64,000 nucleotides of DNA from Arthrospira sp. PCC 9108 (GCA_016745315.1 CP066886.1:310001-374000); one strand, 5' to 3'; positions 18,931-29,030 are shown, counted from the stretch's first letter. The notes: generated from the sequence alone by a model not told the origin. Translations and numbers: made by a program.

Positions 18931-19983
18931 TCAGGAGGGTTGATGAACCATAAGATTTTTGAGATCTCCAGGCGCTACAGCCCCATGTTCAGTAATAATT
19001 GCCGTAATTAACTCAGCCGGAGTCACATCAAAAGCCGGATTATAAAACTCCACACCTGGGGGACAAATAGTAGTCGAGCCAATCTGATAAACTTCTTTGG
19101 GGTCTCTTTCCTCAATCGGGATACCTTCCCCGCTCTGCAATCGAAAGTCTACCGTAGACAGAGGAGCGGCGACAAAAAACGGGATATTATGGGCACGAGC
19201 CACCAAAGCCACATTATAAGTGCCAATTTTATTAGCGGTATCTCCATTAGCCGCAATGCGATCGGCACCAACGATCGCCGCATGAATTAACCCCAACTTC
19301 ATACAGTGAGCGGCCATATTATCGGCAATCAAAGTCACCGGGATCTGATCCTGTACACATTCCCAAGTAGTTAATTTGGCTCCCTGTAGACGAGGGCGAG
19401 TTTCATCAGCATAGACCCGTCCCAACCGTTGCGCCGCCTTACAGGATCGAATGACCCCCAAAGCCGTACCATAACCCGCCGTAGCCAAAGATCCCGTGTT
19501 ACAGTGAGTCAAAATATTAAGCTGTTCGGGAGTTTTCGGTAAAACCGCCAGTCCGTGATCTCCGATCGCCTGACAAGTATTCAAGTCCTCCGTTTGAATT
19601 TTCTGAGCCTCCGCCAATAGCACCTGGGGAATTTCCGACACAGAAACGGAAGTTTCCCTAGCGGTTTTCAGCATTCTTTCAATAGCCCAAAACAAATTTA
19701 CCGCCGTGGGGCGAGTATTCCCCAAAATCTTCGCCACTCCTTCAAGTTCCGCCAAAAACCCATGGCGATCGCTTTTTTGAATATCCCGCGCCCCCAAATA
19801 CATACCATAAGCGGCCGCAATACCAATAGCCGGAGCCCCTCGGACAATCATAGTAGCGATCGCCCTAGCCATATCTTCATAACGTTTAATTTCCACGATC
19901 GCATACTCATGACTCAGGCGAGTTTGGTCAATTAGTAAGACGCGATCCTCATGCCAAATAACCGGATAAACCTTAGTTTCCAT
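18931..19983 (-). CDS. mtnA: S-methyl-5-thioribose-1-phosphate isomerase
   Basis: Converts methylthioribose-1-phosphate to methylthioribulose-1-phosphate in the methionine salvage pathway. The eIF2B-like fold is clear: VRGAPAIGIAAAYG, the CNTGSLATAGYGTALG segment with the catalytic Cys, and GADRIAANGDTANKIGTY with the catalytic Asp. From ATG 19983 the product has 350 residues, the usual length, starting METKVYPVIW as in cyanobacterial homologues. The frame is open to an ATG at 20040, which would add 19 unusual residues. It is divergent from gcvP. Confidence 0.92.
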   Translation of the reverse strand: METKVYPVIWHEDRVLLIDQTRLSHEYAIVEIKRYEDMARAIATMIVRGAPAIGIAAAYGMYLGARDIQKSDRHGFLAELEGVAKILGNTRPTAVNLFWAIERMLKTARETSVSVSEIPQVLLAEAQKIQTEDLNTCQAIGDHGLAVLPKTPEQLNILTHCNTGSLATAGYGTALGVIRSCKAAQRLGRVYADETRPRLQGAKLTTWECVQDQIPVTLIADNMAAHCMKLGLIHAAIVGADRIAANGDTANKIGTYNVALVARAHNIPFFVAAPLSTVDFRLQSGEGIPIEERDPKEVYQIGSTTICPPGVEFYNPAFDVTPAELITAIITEHGAVAPGDLKNLMVHQPS

Positions 19984-20129
19984 AGAGAATGTCACTTTAT
20001 CATAGCCAACACCAGCGATCATCTGTTGTACACTTTCCATCAAGCCGCCATTATACCCATTCCGGGATAATGGGACTACAATTTGATGATTCTGTTTTAA
20101 ATGATCTTTGTTGAATCAGTCGGAGTTTC

Positions 20130-23068
20130 ATGCTGGATATCAATTTACCCGGTCCCACCAAATCCCCAAACCATAGTACATCGAATCTCAGCCATCCCCG
20201 TGATGGTCACATCAATAGAACCCCCGCCGATCAATTCCTCAACCGACATATCGGCCCCAATGACGCTGAAATTCAACAAATGCTCTCAGCGATCGCATAC
20301 AACAGTATAGAAAGCCTGATTGATAATACCATCCCCCAAGGCATTCGTTTAAACCGTCCCCTGAACCTACCCGCCCCCCTTACAGAACATCAGGCTTTAG
20401 TCAAACTCCGCGAAATTGCCAGTAAAAATCAGGTTTACCGTTCTTTTATCGGTATGGGTTACTCCGACTGTATAACCCCCCCATCATCCAACGGAACATC
20501 CTAGAAAATCCGGGATGGTACACCGCATATACTCCCTACCAAGCCGAAATCGCCCAGGGACGCTTAGAAGCCCTACTAAACTTTCAAACACTCGTTATCG
20601 ACCTAACCGGGCTAGAAATCGCTAATGCCTCCCTTCTCGATGAAGGAACCGCCGCCGCCGAAGCCATGACTATGAGTTATGGAATTAGCAAAGCCAAAGC
20701 CCATCACTTTTTTGTCTCCCAAGACTGTCACCCTCAAACCATAGATGTCCTAGAAACTAGGGCCAAACCCCTAGGTATTGAAATCATTATTGGAGATTTC
20801 CGCACCTTCGACTTTAGCGAGCCAATTTTTGGGGCTTTATTGCAATACCCCGCCACTAATGGCGCAATTTACGACTATCGGGAATTTATCCAAACCGCCC
20901 ATAACCATAAAGCCATTATTACCATGGCTGCAGATATCCTCAGCCTTACCCTACTTACACCCCCAGGAGAATTAGGCGCTGATATCGCCGTAGGAAGCAC
21001 CCAGCGCCTCGGTGTTCCCCTAGGTTATGGGGGGCCCCATGCGGCTTATTTTGCCACCAGATCCGCCTTTAAACGGTCCTGTCCTGGTCGTATGGTGGGG
21101 GTTTCCATTGATAGCCAGGGTCAACCCGCCCTCCGACTCGCCCTCCAAACCAGAGAACAACATATTCGCCGCGATAAAGCCACCAGTAATATATGTACCG
21201 CCCAGGTTCTGTTAGCTGTCATTGCTAGTATGTATGGGGTATATCATGGACCACAAGGCTTAAAACAGATCGCTGAGAATATCCACCAGTTAACTCTGGT
21301 GTTGGCGACGGGTTTGCAAAAGCTGGGATATGCGATCGCCAATCATCACTTTTTTGATACCCTACAAGTGGAATTAGGCGATATATCCTCATCAGAAATT
21401 ATCACCCTCGCCCAACTCCGCCAGATTAACCTACGACAAATAGCCGATAACTCTATTGGTATCAGCCTAGATGAGACTACCACCACCGCAGATATTATTA
21501 ATCTGCTGGAAATTTTTGCCATGGGTAAACCCCTACACTTTGGCTTAGAAGAACTTGCCATAAAATCCGCCATTCCCCCCCATTTAACTCGCACTTCTGC
21601 CTACCTAACTCACCCCGTTTTTAATAGCCATCACTCAGAAACCGAATTATTGCGGTATTTACACCGCTTAGAAAGTCGGGATTTATCCCTCACTACCTCT
21701 ATGATTCCTCTCGGTTCCTGTACCATGAAACTTAACGCCACCGCCGAGATGATTCCCGTCACCTGGCCGGAGTTTGGCAAGTTGCACCCCTTCGCACCTA
21801 AATCTCAAACTCAGGGTTATCAGATTTTGTGCCAACAGCTTGAGGAATGGTTGGCAGAAATTACCGGATTTGCTGGTATTTCTCTACAGCCTAACGCTGG
21901 CTCTCAAGGGGAATACGCAGGTTTATTAGCAATTCGTGGTTATCATCAAAGCCGAGGAGAAAATCAACGCCATATTTGTCTAATTCCTGAATCTGCCCAC
22001 GGTACTAATCCCGCTAGTGCCGTTATGTGTGGCATGAAAGTTGTACCTGTTAAATGCGACAGTCAGGGTAATATTGATATTGATGATTTGCAGCAAAAAG
22101 CGGAACAGCATCAAGACCAACTCGCTGCTTTGATGGTAACTTATCCCTCAACTCATGGCGTGTTTGAAGACGGTATTCGCCATATTTGTGACATCATCCA
22201 CCGCTGCGGGGGTCAGGTCTATATGGATGGTGCTAATATGAATGCACAGGTGGGGTTATGTCGTCCCGGAGATTTTGGCGCTGATGTCTGTCACCTGAAT
22301 TTGCACAAAACTTTCTGTATACCCCACGGCGGCGGTGGTCCGGGAATGGGTCCCATTGGGGTGATGCCACACCTATTACCGTTTTTACCCGGTCATTGTG
22401 TCGTGGATATGGGGGAAACTCCCAAAGGCGGCGCGGTTTCGGCTGCGCCTTGGGGTAGTGCTAGTATTCTGGTCATCTCCTGGATGTATATTGCTATGAT
22501 GGGCGCGTTTGGCTTGAAAAAAGCTACGGAGGTCGCCATTCTCAATGCTAATTATATGGCGCGTCGCCTACAGGGGGTTTATCCGATTCTCTATAAGGGT
22601 AACAATGGTACAGTTGCCCATGAGTGTATTTTGGATTTGCGATCGCTTAAAAAATCCGCCAATATCGATGTCGATGATATCGCTAAACGACTCATGGATT
22701 ACGGTTTCCACGCCCCTACTATTTCTTGGCCGGTAGCTGGTACTATGATGGTGGAACCTACAGAAAGTGAGTCCCTCGATGAGTTGGATCGTTTCTGTGC
22801 CTCTATGATTGCTATTCGTCAGGAAATTGCTGCCATTGAGTCCGGGGAGTTTGACCGGGAAAATAACCCCCTTAAACAAGCCCCCCACACCGCAGAATCT
22901 CTGATTTTGGGTGAGTGGAATCGTCCCTACTCCCGGGAAGTGGCCGCTTATCCCGCCGCTTGGACTCGTGACTATAAATATTGGCCGCCTGTGGGTCGCA
23001 TTGATAATGCCTTTGGCGATCGCAATTTTGTCTGTTCCTGTGCGCCTATGACCGCTTATCAGGATTAA
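20130..23068 (+). pseudogene. gcvP: Glycine dehydrogenase (decarboxylating), frame broken by one base
   Basis: P-protein of the glycine cleavage system, a PLP enzyme important in photorespiration. Residues up to SDCITPP are read from ATG 20130. The frame then breaks in a run of seven C at 20476-20482. One more C restores IIQRN and continuous coding to 23068, giving about 979 residues, the normal length. The PLP-binding Lys lies in LNLHKTFCIPHGGGGPG. Only the small N-terminal part is separated from the rest. As with recO, the lesion is a single base in a homopolymer, so a sequencing error is a serious possibility; this enzyme is generally needed in cyanobacteria. Confidence 0.9.
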
Positions 23069-23574
23069 GCCATAACCCTCTCTCTAATTCAACCATGGGG
23101 CTGATCTACCTGATACAGCCCCCGGTTTCTGTATTCAAGGCGATCGAGATTTTACCCTCCAGCTTCACTAAAGCTTTACAATAGCCTCTTAATTGTTTAC
23201 ATAATCTTCTTGATTTTATAGGCTATTCACCCTTATGATCTGGTTAACTGCCTCAGCCAAGGGATTCGGTTTTAGCACCGCACTGGCTGCTGGGTGGTTT
23301 TTATCGTTTCACCTCCAGCGTGAAATCCCCATGATAGTTTGATTTACTTGTCACTAAACCAGCCATTTTCCTACTATATCCTTCTTTTTAGCAAAATCAA
23401 AATTGGCAGTAGTTCAGTGCAACTTAGTTGACCAAAATATGCCGAGGTATTCGTGCTAAGTTTCATTCATTAAGTGTTACAGACAAGTCAGCCCACTGAC
23501 ACCTAACAAAAACTCCATCAAAACCATCTATCATCTGGTTTTTGGTACAACTGTAAAAACACGGTACATATATC
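23069..23574. other. Intergenic region downstream of gcvP
   Basis: About 500 bp with no recognised gene. A hairpin GGGGCTG/CAGCCCC lies at 23097-23122 (7-bp stem, 12-base loop) 28 bp after the gcvP stop and may terminate its transcript. A 35-codon frame near 23236 (MIWLTASAKGF...) has a hydrophobic middle but no known counterpart. The remainder is unremarkable AT-rich DNA containing the promoter of the next gene. Confidence 0.4.
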
Positions 23575-24747
23575 ATGAACGAAGTTAAGTTATTCAATAT
23601 ATGTATTGACAATATTACCACCGAACAACTCCTAGAAGAACTTGGGAGACGTGGCGGTATTGTTTTCACTCCTAATGTCGATCACTTGATGCGATTGCAG
23701 AAAGACAAAGAATTTTATGACATCTATAATAAGTCCGATTACCGCGTCTGTGATAGTCAGATTGTCTATTATGCTTCTCGTCTTCTCAACCAGCCAATTA
23801 CCGAAAAAATATCAGGCTCTGACCTATTTCCCGCCTTCTATAATTACTACCGAGATTGTGAAGAGATTACAATATTTTTACTCGGTGCCGCTGAAGGTGT
23901 AGCCGCTAGGGCGAAAGTAAAAATCAATGAAAAAGTCGGCCGTGAAATGGTCGTTGACTGCTACTCTCCACCCTTTGGCTTTGAAAAAGACGAACTTGAA
24001 TGTCAACGCATTGTCGATCGCATTAATCACTCAAAAGCCTCTGTTCTCGCTATTGGGGTCGGCGCTCCCAAACAAGAAAAGTGGATTATGAAACATAAGG
24101 ATAAACTCAACCATGCCAAAATCTTCTTAGCTATTGGCGCGACTATTGATTTTGAAGCCGGAGAAAAACCCCGTTCACCTCAGTGGATAAGTGAAGCCGG
24201 TCTGGAGTGGTTACACAGACTCGTATCTGAACCACTGCGCCTCTGGAAGCGCTATCTCATTGAAGATATGCCCTTTTTCCTGCTACTCATGCAACAAAAA
24301 CTTAACCTTTATCATTCCCCCTTTAGCTCTCTGGGAGACATGGCTATCCCTAATTGGCAAATGCCTCTATTGGGACAAATACTTCAGGATGCGGGTTTAT
24401 TAGATGAACTTCAGGTACAACGGGTGCTTGCAATTCAAGACCAAAGGCACAATCTCCGCTTTGGTGAAATTGTCACAGATTTGGGTTGGCTACGTCAAGA
24501 AACCGTGGATTTTTTTGCCGAGCAGCTACCTCAAATTGGTGGGAGTCAACAAAGGCAACCTTTGGGTTATTACCTCAAACAGGCTATGCTTTTGGATGAT
24601 CAACAAATTAACTTGATTTTGCTTGAACAACAGCAAAAATATCTCAGGTTTGGCGAACTTGCAGTCCAGAAAAGATGGCTCAAGCAACAAACTGTTGATT
24701 CTATTTTGTCCTATCTCACCCAGTCACAGACCGAAATGCTGCTTTGA
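23575..24747 (+). CDS. WecG/TagA/CpsF glycosyltransferase with MshEN-like C-terminal repeats
   Basis: Residues 1-245 are a GT26-family glycosyltransferase: FTPNVDHLM, GSDLFPAF, LLGAAEGVA, GVGAPKQEKW and ATIDFEAGEKPRSPQW are all typical. Family members transfer a sugar (often ManNAc-type) to a lipid-linked intermediate in cell-surface polysaccharide synthesis. Residues 262-388 are an added tail of two similar repeats (LLGQILQDAGLLDELQV... and LGYYLKQAMLLDDQQIN...). These resemble MshEN/GSPII_E N-terminal motifs, which bind cyclic di-GMP in some ATPases. Regulation of polysaccharide synthesis by such a ligand is inference. A non-coding element lies 20 bp downstream. Confidence 0.85.
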   Translation: MNEVKLFNICIDNITTEQLLEELGRRGGIVFTPNVDHLMRLQKDKEFYDIYNKSDYRVCDSQIVYYASRLLNQPITEKISGSDLFPAFYNYYRDCEEITIFLLGAAEGVAARAKVKINEKVGREMVVDCYSPPFGFEKDELECQRIVDRINHSKASVLAIGVGAPKQEKWIMKHKDKLNHAKIFLAIGATIDFEAGEKPRSPQWISEAGLEWLHRLVSEPLRLWKRYLIEDMPFFLLLMQQKLNLYHSPFSSLGDMAIPNWQMPLLGQILQDAGLLDELQVQRVLAIQDQRHNLRFGEIVTDLGWLRQETVDFFAEQLPQIGGSQQRQPLGYYLKQAMLLDDQQINLILLEQQQKYLRFGELAVQKRWLKQQTVDSILSYLTQSQTEMLL

Positions 24748-24766
24748 ACTGAAAATCAACCCCTCT

Positions 24767-25010
24767 GTTAAGTTTTGTAACGAAAAATTAAGAAATGTTA
24801 CAAAAAATTTCCTCTGGGGGGAGGTGGTTGCTTTTTTGGGGAGGCTGTGATACTATTTTAGATAATGGGAATATTGCTAACTTTTTTTATTTTGAGACAG
24901 ATTTTCATTGTGTAACTTACTACCTTGATAGTATCATTAGTTCCCAGGACTTGTCAACCCCCGGCGCTAAATTAGGGGGGCCATTTTTTAAAAATTGATG
25001 AAAAAATCAA
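24767..25010 (+). repeat. Dispersed non-coding element, family A, copy 1
   Basis: Matches 41840-42095 and the reverse complement of 37736-37950. Shared features in order: GTTAAGTTTTGTAAC-like, TTAAGAAATGTTA, an A-rich run, a G-rich run (GGGGGGAGGTGG), a TACTATTTTA ... ATAATGGGA block, a T-rich run, and CTTGTCAACCC. The end in copies 1 and 2 is a TTGATGAAAA...ATCAA hairpin. It starts 20 bp after the glycosyltransferase stop in the same orientation. No frame is conserved. Confidence 0.75.
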
Positions 25011-25092
25011 CAATTAGAAGTTTCTGTGGTAGCGATCGCCTTGGGTTAAGGTATGCTGTGTATGCTGAGATATTGTGGTCAATGCTGAGAAA

Positions 25093-26301
25093 ATGGTTTA
25101 CATTCGCCGACGGGGAAACTCCCATAAAAACAATCGGATTATGAGTAATGTTAAGGCTCTGCCAAGGTTACGGTATGATCGGCTGTTATTGTTAGTGATG
25201 ATCGCTTTCGCTTTGGGGTGGGGTATGCTGTCGATAGTAAGATCCCTAGTAGTGAAACTATCAACCGCAAAAGTGGATCAAATCTCATCAACAGAAGAAA
25301 TAAAAAGCGGTTATAATGTGCACTCACCACCCAACTGGGATAGTAAAGCACAACTACAGGCGATCGTTAATGAAACAGTAGCGATCGCCAAAAACAAAGG
25401 ATTCCCCACCGAAGCACTGTCGATCACCTTAGTAGATGTTAGCGATTCCGGCAAGCACTACAAAGCGGGATACAATAACCAAATTTTAAGGTTTCCCGCC
25501 AGCGTTGCCAAGTTATTTTGGTTAGTGGGCTTTTTTGATCAAGTTGAACGTGGGTCAATTAGGGATGAATCGAAATTTCATGACCACCTCAACCAAATGA
25601 TTCGCATTTCCGATAATCAATCAGCCAGTGAAATTGTAGATGCTATTACCCAAAGCACTTCCGGGGAAGCCTTAACCGGAAAAGACTTAACAACTTGGCT
25701 AAACCAACGCAGTCAGATTAACAAATTCTTTGAACAAGCTGGTTATGCTGGAATCATTCTCAGCATGAAAAATTATCCCATCGACAACTCACAAGAAACA
25801 CCCACAGGTAGAGATCTGCAATTAAAGCAAACTCCAGACCTAGTTAATGGAAACCAAATCACCACAGACCAGGCGGCGCGGTTAATGTATGAAATTTACA
25901 CCCAGCAAGCCGTTTCTCCCATAGCCAGCACCAAAATGGCTTACCTTCTCACCCGAGATCTAAATCCCGAAACTTTTGAGGAAAGCGATCGTCAGTTCAT
26001 CGAAGGATTTTTAGGTCAATCATTACCCACAGATATATATTTTGGCTCCAAAGTTGGTTATACCAGCTACTCACGCCAAGAAGTGATTTTTGTAAGAACC
26101 CTAGATGATCAGACCATTTATATTCTAGCAATTTTCGCCAACGATCCCGCCTACTCTCAAGATCAAGACATATTTCCTCAAATGTCCCGCCACATTTTCG
26201 ATCGCCTCCATAGAACCCCCCAAAACCTCACCCCCAAAGAAGTTAGCGTTTTTAACCCCACCACCGAACCCAGTCAACTAAAAAACCCTCCCCTTAATTA
26301 A
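25093..26301 (+). CDS. Class A beta-lactamase-like serine hydrolase, membrane anchored
   Basis: About 402 residues with an N-terminal transmembrane segment (roughly 31-53) and a periplasmic penicillin-binding-like domain. The nucleophile motif is SVAK (Ser137), the second motif is SDN (173-175), and the KTG-like motif appears as KVGYT near residue 320. The family includes beta-lactamases and peptidoglycan-linked hydrolases; resistance cannot be inferred. GTG 25075 and ATG 25141 are alternative starts; no strong ribosome site decides. Its 3' end overlaps the rplL terminator on the other strand. Confidence 0.78.
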   Translation: MVYIRRRGNSHKNNRIMSNVKALPRLRYDRLLLLVMIAFALGWGMLSIVRSLVVKLSTAKVDQISSTEEIKSGYNVHSPPNWDSKAQLQAIVNETVAIAKNKGFPTEALSITLVDVSDSGKHYKAGYNNQILRFPASVAKLFWLVGFFDQVERGSIRDESKFHDHLNQMIRISDNQSASEIVDAITQSTSGEALTGKDLTTWLNQRSQINKFFEQAGYAGIILSMKNYPIDNSQETPTGRDLQLKQTPDLVNGNQITTDQAARLMYEIYTQQAVSPIASTKMAYLLTRDLNPETFEESDRQFIEGFLGQSLPTDIYFGSKVGYTSYSRQEVIFVRTLDDQTIYILAIFANDPAYSQDQDIFPQMSRHIFDRLHRTPQNLTPKEVSVFNPTTEPSQLKNPPLN

Positions 26302-26321
26302 TTAATTAATTGAGAGGAGGG
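26281..26321 (-). terminator. Intrinsic terminator of the rplJL operon
   Basis: On the minus strand a CCCTCC ... GGAGGG stem (26316-26321 with 26286-26291) encloses an AT-rich loop of TTAA repeats and is followed by five T (26281-26285). It lies 20 bp past the rplL stop. Confidence 0.75.
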
Positions 26322-26341
26322 TCCTGTTAGTAGTAAGAGAA

Positions 26342-26746
26342 TTACTTAACTTCCACTTTAGCGCCAGATTCTTCCAGTTGTTTCTTAATGCTTTCCGCAT
26401 CTTCTTTGGTGGTAGCTTCCTTAATAGCTTTAGGAGCGCTTTCCACCAAGTCTTTAGCTTCCTTCAGACCCAAGCCAGTAATGCTACGAACCACCTTCAG
26501 AACCGCGATTTTCTTATCAGCGGGGAACTCAGTCAGAATTACATCAAACTCAGTTTTCTCTTCTTCCGCCGCCGCTTCAGCACCAGGAGCCGCCATACCA
26601 GGAGCCGCCATCATCATCATACCGCCGCCAGCAGAAGCGGAAGCATCAACACCAAAAGCCTCCTCAATTTGCTTAACCAACTCAGATGCTTCTAACAGGC
26701 TCAAAGATTTGAGTTGTTCTAAAATTTGATCAGTTTTTTCAGACAT
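26342..26746 (-). CDS. rplL: 50S ribosomal protein L7/L12
   Basis: Stalk protein that recruits translation factors to the large subunit. The 134 residues show the helical N-terminal dimerisation region (ILEQLKSLSLLEASELVKQIEEAF), an Ala/Gly/Met-rich hinge with an MMMM run, and the globular C-terminal domain with KIAVLKVVRSITGLGLKEAK. It is the last gene of the rplJL unit, 47 bp after rplJ, and a terminator follows directly. Confidence 0.97.
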   Translation of the reverse strand: MSEKTDQILEQLKSLSLLEASELVKQIEEAFGVDASASAGGGMMMMAAPGMAAPGAEAAAEEEKTEFDVILTEFPADKKIAVLKVVRSITGLGLKEAKDLVESAPKAIKEATTKEDAESIKKQLEESGAKVEVK

Positions 26747-26793
26747 GGGTTAACCCTCAACAAGTAATAAATAACAAGCAATTGAAAAGCGAT

Positions 26794-27363
26794 CTAAGCC
26801 GCCTGGGAATCGTCTTTTTCGGATACAGCCTTGATAGCGCGCACCAGAGAAGCCGGAACTTCTTTGATACCAACCGCCAGTTTCGTGGGAACTGCATTGA
26901 CTCCAACCGCCACCTTCGTAGGAATAGAGTTGATCGCTCCGGCGATACGAGCAATGAGTTCTTCCTTGGTGGGAAGTTCTGTAATAGCTTTGATGTCATC
27001 AGGACTCAAAGCCCGACCTTCCATCACCCCGCCGCGTAGTTCAGTTTTTTTGCTTTCCTTTTGAAAAGCCTGATACGCTTTAATCGCAGCACCTAAATCG
27101 TCTTGAATGAAGATAAACGCTGAACTACCGCTGAGGAATTTCTCCATCGCTTTCCAGTTGTCATCCCCTTCAAGGGCTTTCTGCATCAAGGTGTTTTTTG
27201 TGACTTTGCAGACACTACCGGTTTCCCGAAGGCGGTTCCGCAAGTCAGTAATTTGGGAAACAGACAGCCCAGTATAGTCAATCACCAAAGTCAGTTGAGC
27301 CGAGCTTAACTGCTTCTGGAGATCTACAACAATCTTTTCCTTTTGGGCTAAGGTTCTTCCCAT
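26794..27363 (-). CDS. rplJ: 50S ribosomal protein L10
   Basis: Stalk base protein that binds 23S rRNA and anchors L7/L12 dimers. The product has 189 residues from ATG 27363, beginning MGRTLAQKEKIV, with AGGA directly upstream of the start. The frame is open to 27453, but that would run through the leader hairpin and is rejected. The C-terminus carries VGVNAVPTKLAVGIKEVP repeats before the L7/L12-binding helix. Known in many bacteria to autoregulate rplJL through its leader; a matching leader is visible upstream. Confidence 0.95.
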   Translation of the reverse strand: MGRTLAQKEKIVVDLQKQLSSAQLTLVIDYTGLSVSQITDLRNRLRETGSVCKVTKNTLMQKALEGDDNWKAMEKFLSGSSAFIFIQDDLGAAIKAYQAFQKESKKTELRGGVMEGRALSPDDIKAITELPTKEELIARIAGAINSIPTKVAVGVNAVPTKLAVGIKEVPASLVRAIKAVSEKDDSQAA

Positions 27364-27432
27364 TCCTGTTGAACCTCCGTGTTTGATGAACGCCCAATCC
27401 CTAATGGGTGAAACAGAAGACAAATTGGCATT

Positions 27433-27459
27433 AAAAAACCCGGAATTCATCAAGCCGGG
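27433..27459 (-). terminator. Attenuator hairpin in the rplJ (L10) leader
   Basis: On the minus strand CCCGG (27455-27459) and CCGGG (27439-27443) form a stem with an 11-base loop, followed by six T (27433-27438), about 70 bases before the rplJ ATG. An intrinsic terminator inside the leader fits L10-leader attenuation. The leader of roughly 270 bases upstream of rplJ is otherwise non-coding. Confidence 0.7.
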
Positions 27460-27633
27460 TAAAGGAATAAAAATTATCCGTTAGAACTCAAGGCATAATT
27501 AGCCTTTAATTCACCGTTAAAATCTTTAATACCTTAACCTCGGCAGGATATTAAGCCAGTTGCGCCTGCTGTCTTCGGTTATCAGATCTTTAGAATTATA
27601 AGTGGGCTACAGTGCTTAATTGCACAATTAAAC

Positions 27634-27662
27634 ATTATTACACTGTTCGTGTATCTTGTCAA
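27634..27662 (-). promoter_or_regulatory. Candidate sigma-70-type promoter for rplJL
   Basis: Minus-strand -35 TTGACA (27657-27662) and -10 AATAAT (27634-27639) with 17 bases between. It precedes the attenuator hairpin and rplJ, and lies in the gap after rplA. The transcription start would be near 27627. Confidence 0.6.
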
Positions 27663-27788
27663 GCAAAAAGTTATTTTTCGGGAAATCAGCAGCAGGGAGT
27701 AGGGATGATGAGATTTGAGTACCAACCTCCTCCCCTCCCTCTCCCTGTCTACTTCTTCGAGTTTCTGTAGCTCACAGATTCCCTTTCC

Positions 27789-28505
27789 CTATGCAGCTTC
27801 CGCGATTTTCAGATCCCGCAAAGCATTGATATCTAACTGAATCGCTGGACCCATAGTGCTACAGACATAAACACTCCGCCAATAGCGACCTTTAGCCCCA
27901 GAGGGACGGTTACGGTCAATACATTCTTGTAACGCCGACAGGTTAACCAGCAGGTCTTCCGCTGAGAAAGATACCTTTCCAAACATCACGTGGACAATCC
28001 CGGTGCGATCGCTCCGAAACTCCAGTTTTCCTGCCTTAAATTCAGCGATCGCCTGAGTCAAATCCATAGTCACCGTACCACCCTTGGGGGAAGGCATCAA
28101 ACCCTTTGGACCCAACAAACGACCCAACTTAGCCACCTGGGGCATCATATCCGGTGTAGCGATTAACTTGTCAAAATCCAGCATTCCTTTCTGAATTTCT
28201 GCGATCAGATCATCTGACCCCACCAAGTCCGCCCCAGCGCTTTGGGCTTCAGCCACCTTATCACCTTTAGCCAAAACAGCCACCCGCACTTCTTGTCCGG
28301 TTCCTTTCGGCAGTGTAACCGTTGTTCTCAGTTGCTGATCGGTATATTTAGGGTCAATACCAAGACGAATGTGAGCTTCCACCGACTCCACGAATTTAGC
28401 AGTTGCCGTTTCCTTGAGTAGTGTCAAGCCCTCTAGGGGTTCATAAAGTCTATCTTCAACCTTTTGTTGAAGTTCTTGTAATCGACGCGATACTTTTTTT
28501 GTCAT
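27789..28505 (-). CDS. rplA: 50S ribosomal protein L1
   Basis: L1 stalk protein that helps release tRNA from the E site. The 238 residues are full length, with TVTLPKGTGQEVRVAVLAKG, the LGRLLGPKGLMPSPKGGTV signature and a C-terminal GRYWRSVYVCSTMGP. It is 96 bp after rplK in the same orientation, AGGAGG precedes the ATG, and the operon order nusG-rplK-rplA is standard. Confidence 0.97.
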   Translation of the reverse strand: MTKKVSRRLQELQQKVEDRLYEPLEGLTLLKETATAKFVESVEAHIRLGIDPKYTDQQLRTTVTLPKGTGQEVRVAVLAKGDKVAEAQSAGADLVGSDDLIAEIQKGMLDFDKLIATPDMMPQVAKLGRLLGPKGLMPSPKGGTVTMDLTQAIAEFKAGKLEFRSDRTGIVHVMFGKVSFSAEDLLVNLSALQECIDRNRPSGAKGRYWRSVYVCSTMGPAIQLDINALRDLKIAEAA

Positions 28506-28601
28506 GATTTCCTCCTGGGGTCAATAACGAAGTTACACTTCTCCCCCAATATTTCAATTCAACAATTGGGTTGGCTCAAATTTTTTTCTTAGCTACCTAA
28601 G

Positions 28602-29027
28602 TTAATCCGAGACAGCAATACCCATATTACGGGCTGTCCCTTCCACAATCTTCATGGCAGCTTCCACATCATTCGCATTCAGGTCAGGCATTTTCACCTC
28701 TGCGATTTCTCGCAACTGGCTGCGGTTAATTGTTCCCACTCGAACCCGGTTCGGTTCACCGGAACCTTTTTCAATTCCGGCCGCTTTCTTAATTAGCACT
28801 GACGCTGGCGGAGTTTTGAGGACAAAAGTAAAACTTCGATCTTCATAAACCGAAATCTCTACCGGAATCACCAAACCCACCTTATCCGCAGTTTTGGCGT
28901 TATACTCCTTACAAAACATCATGATGTTCACCCCATGCTGACCCAAAGCTGGGCCGATAGGGGGAGCTGGGTTAGCTTTTCCTGCGTTAATTGCTAACTT
29001 GATAACTGCTACAACTTTCTTTGCCAT
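28602..29027 (-). CDS. rplK: 50S ribosomal protein L11
   Basis: Binds the GTPase-associated region of 23S rRNA. The 141 residues show the N-terminal NPAPPIGPALGQHGVNIM loop (Pro-rich flexible hinge) and the C-terminal GTARNMGI rRNA-binding helix. It starts three bases after the nusG stop, so the pair is translationally close. Confidence 0.97.
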   Translation of the reverse strand: MAKKVVAVIKLAINAGKANPAPPIGPALGQHGVNIMMFCKEYNAKTADKVGLVIPVEISVYEDRSFTFVLKTPPASVLIKKAAGIEKGSGEPNRVRVGTINRSQLREIAEVKMPDLNANDVEAAMKIVEGTARNMGIAVSD

Positions 29028-29030
29028 TTG

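Noticed and set aside
20044..20129. Glycine riboswitch before gcvP
   Set aside because: The 86-bp gap is too short for the tandem aptamers, and no matching core was seen.
27364..27453. N-terminal extension of L10 to 27453
   Set aside because: It would translate the attenuator hairpin. The ATG at 27363 has a ribosome site and begins like other L10 proteins.
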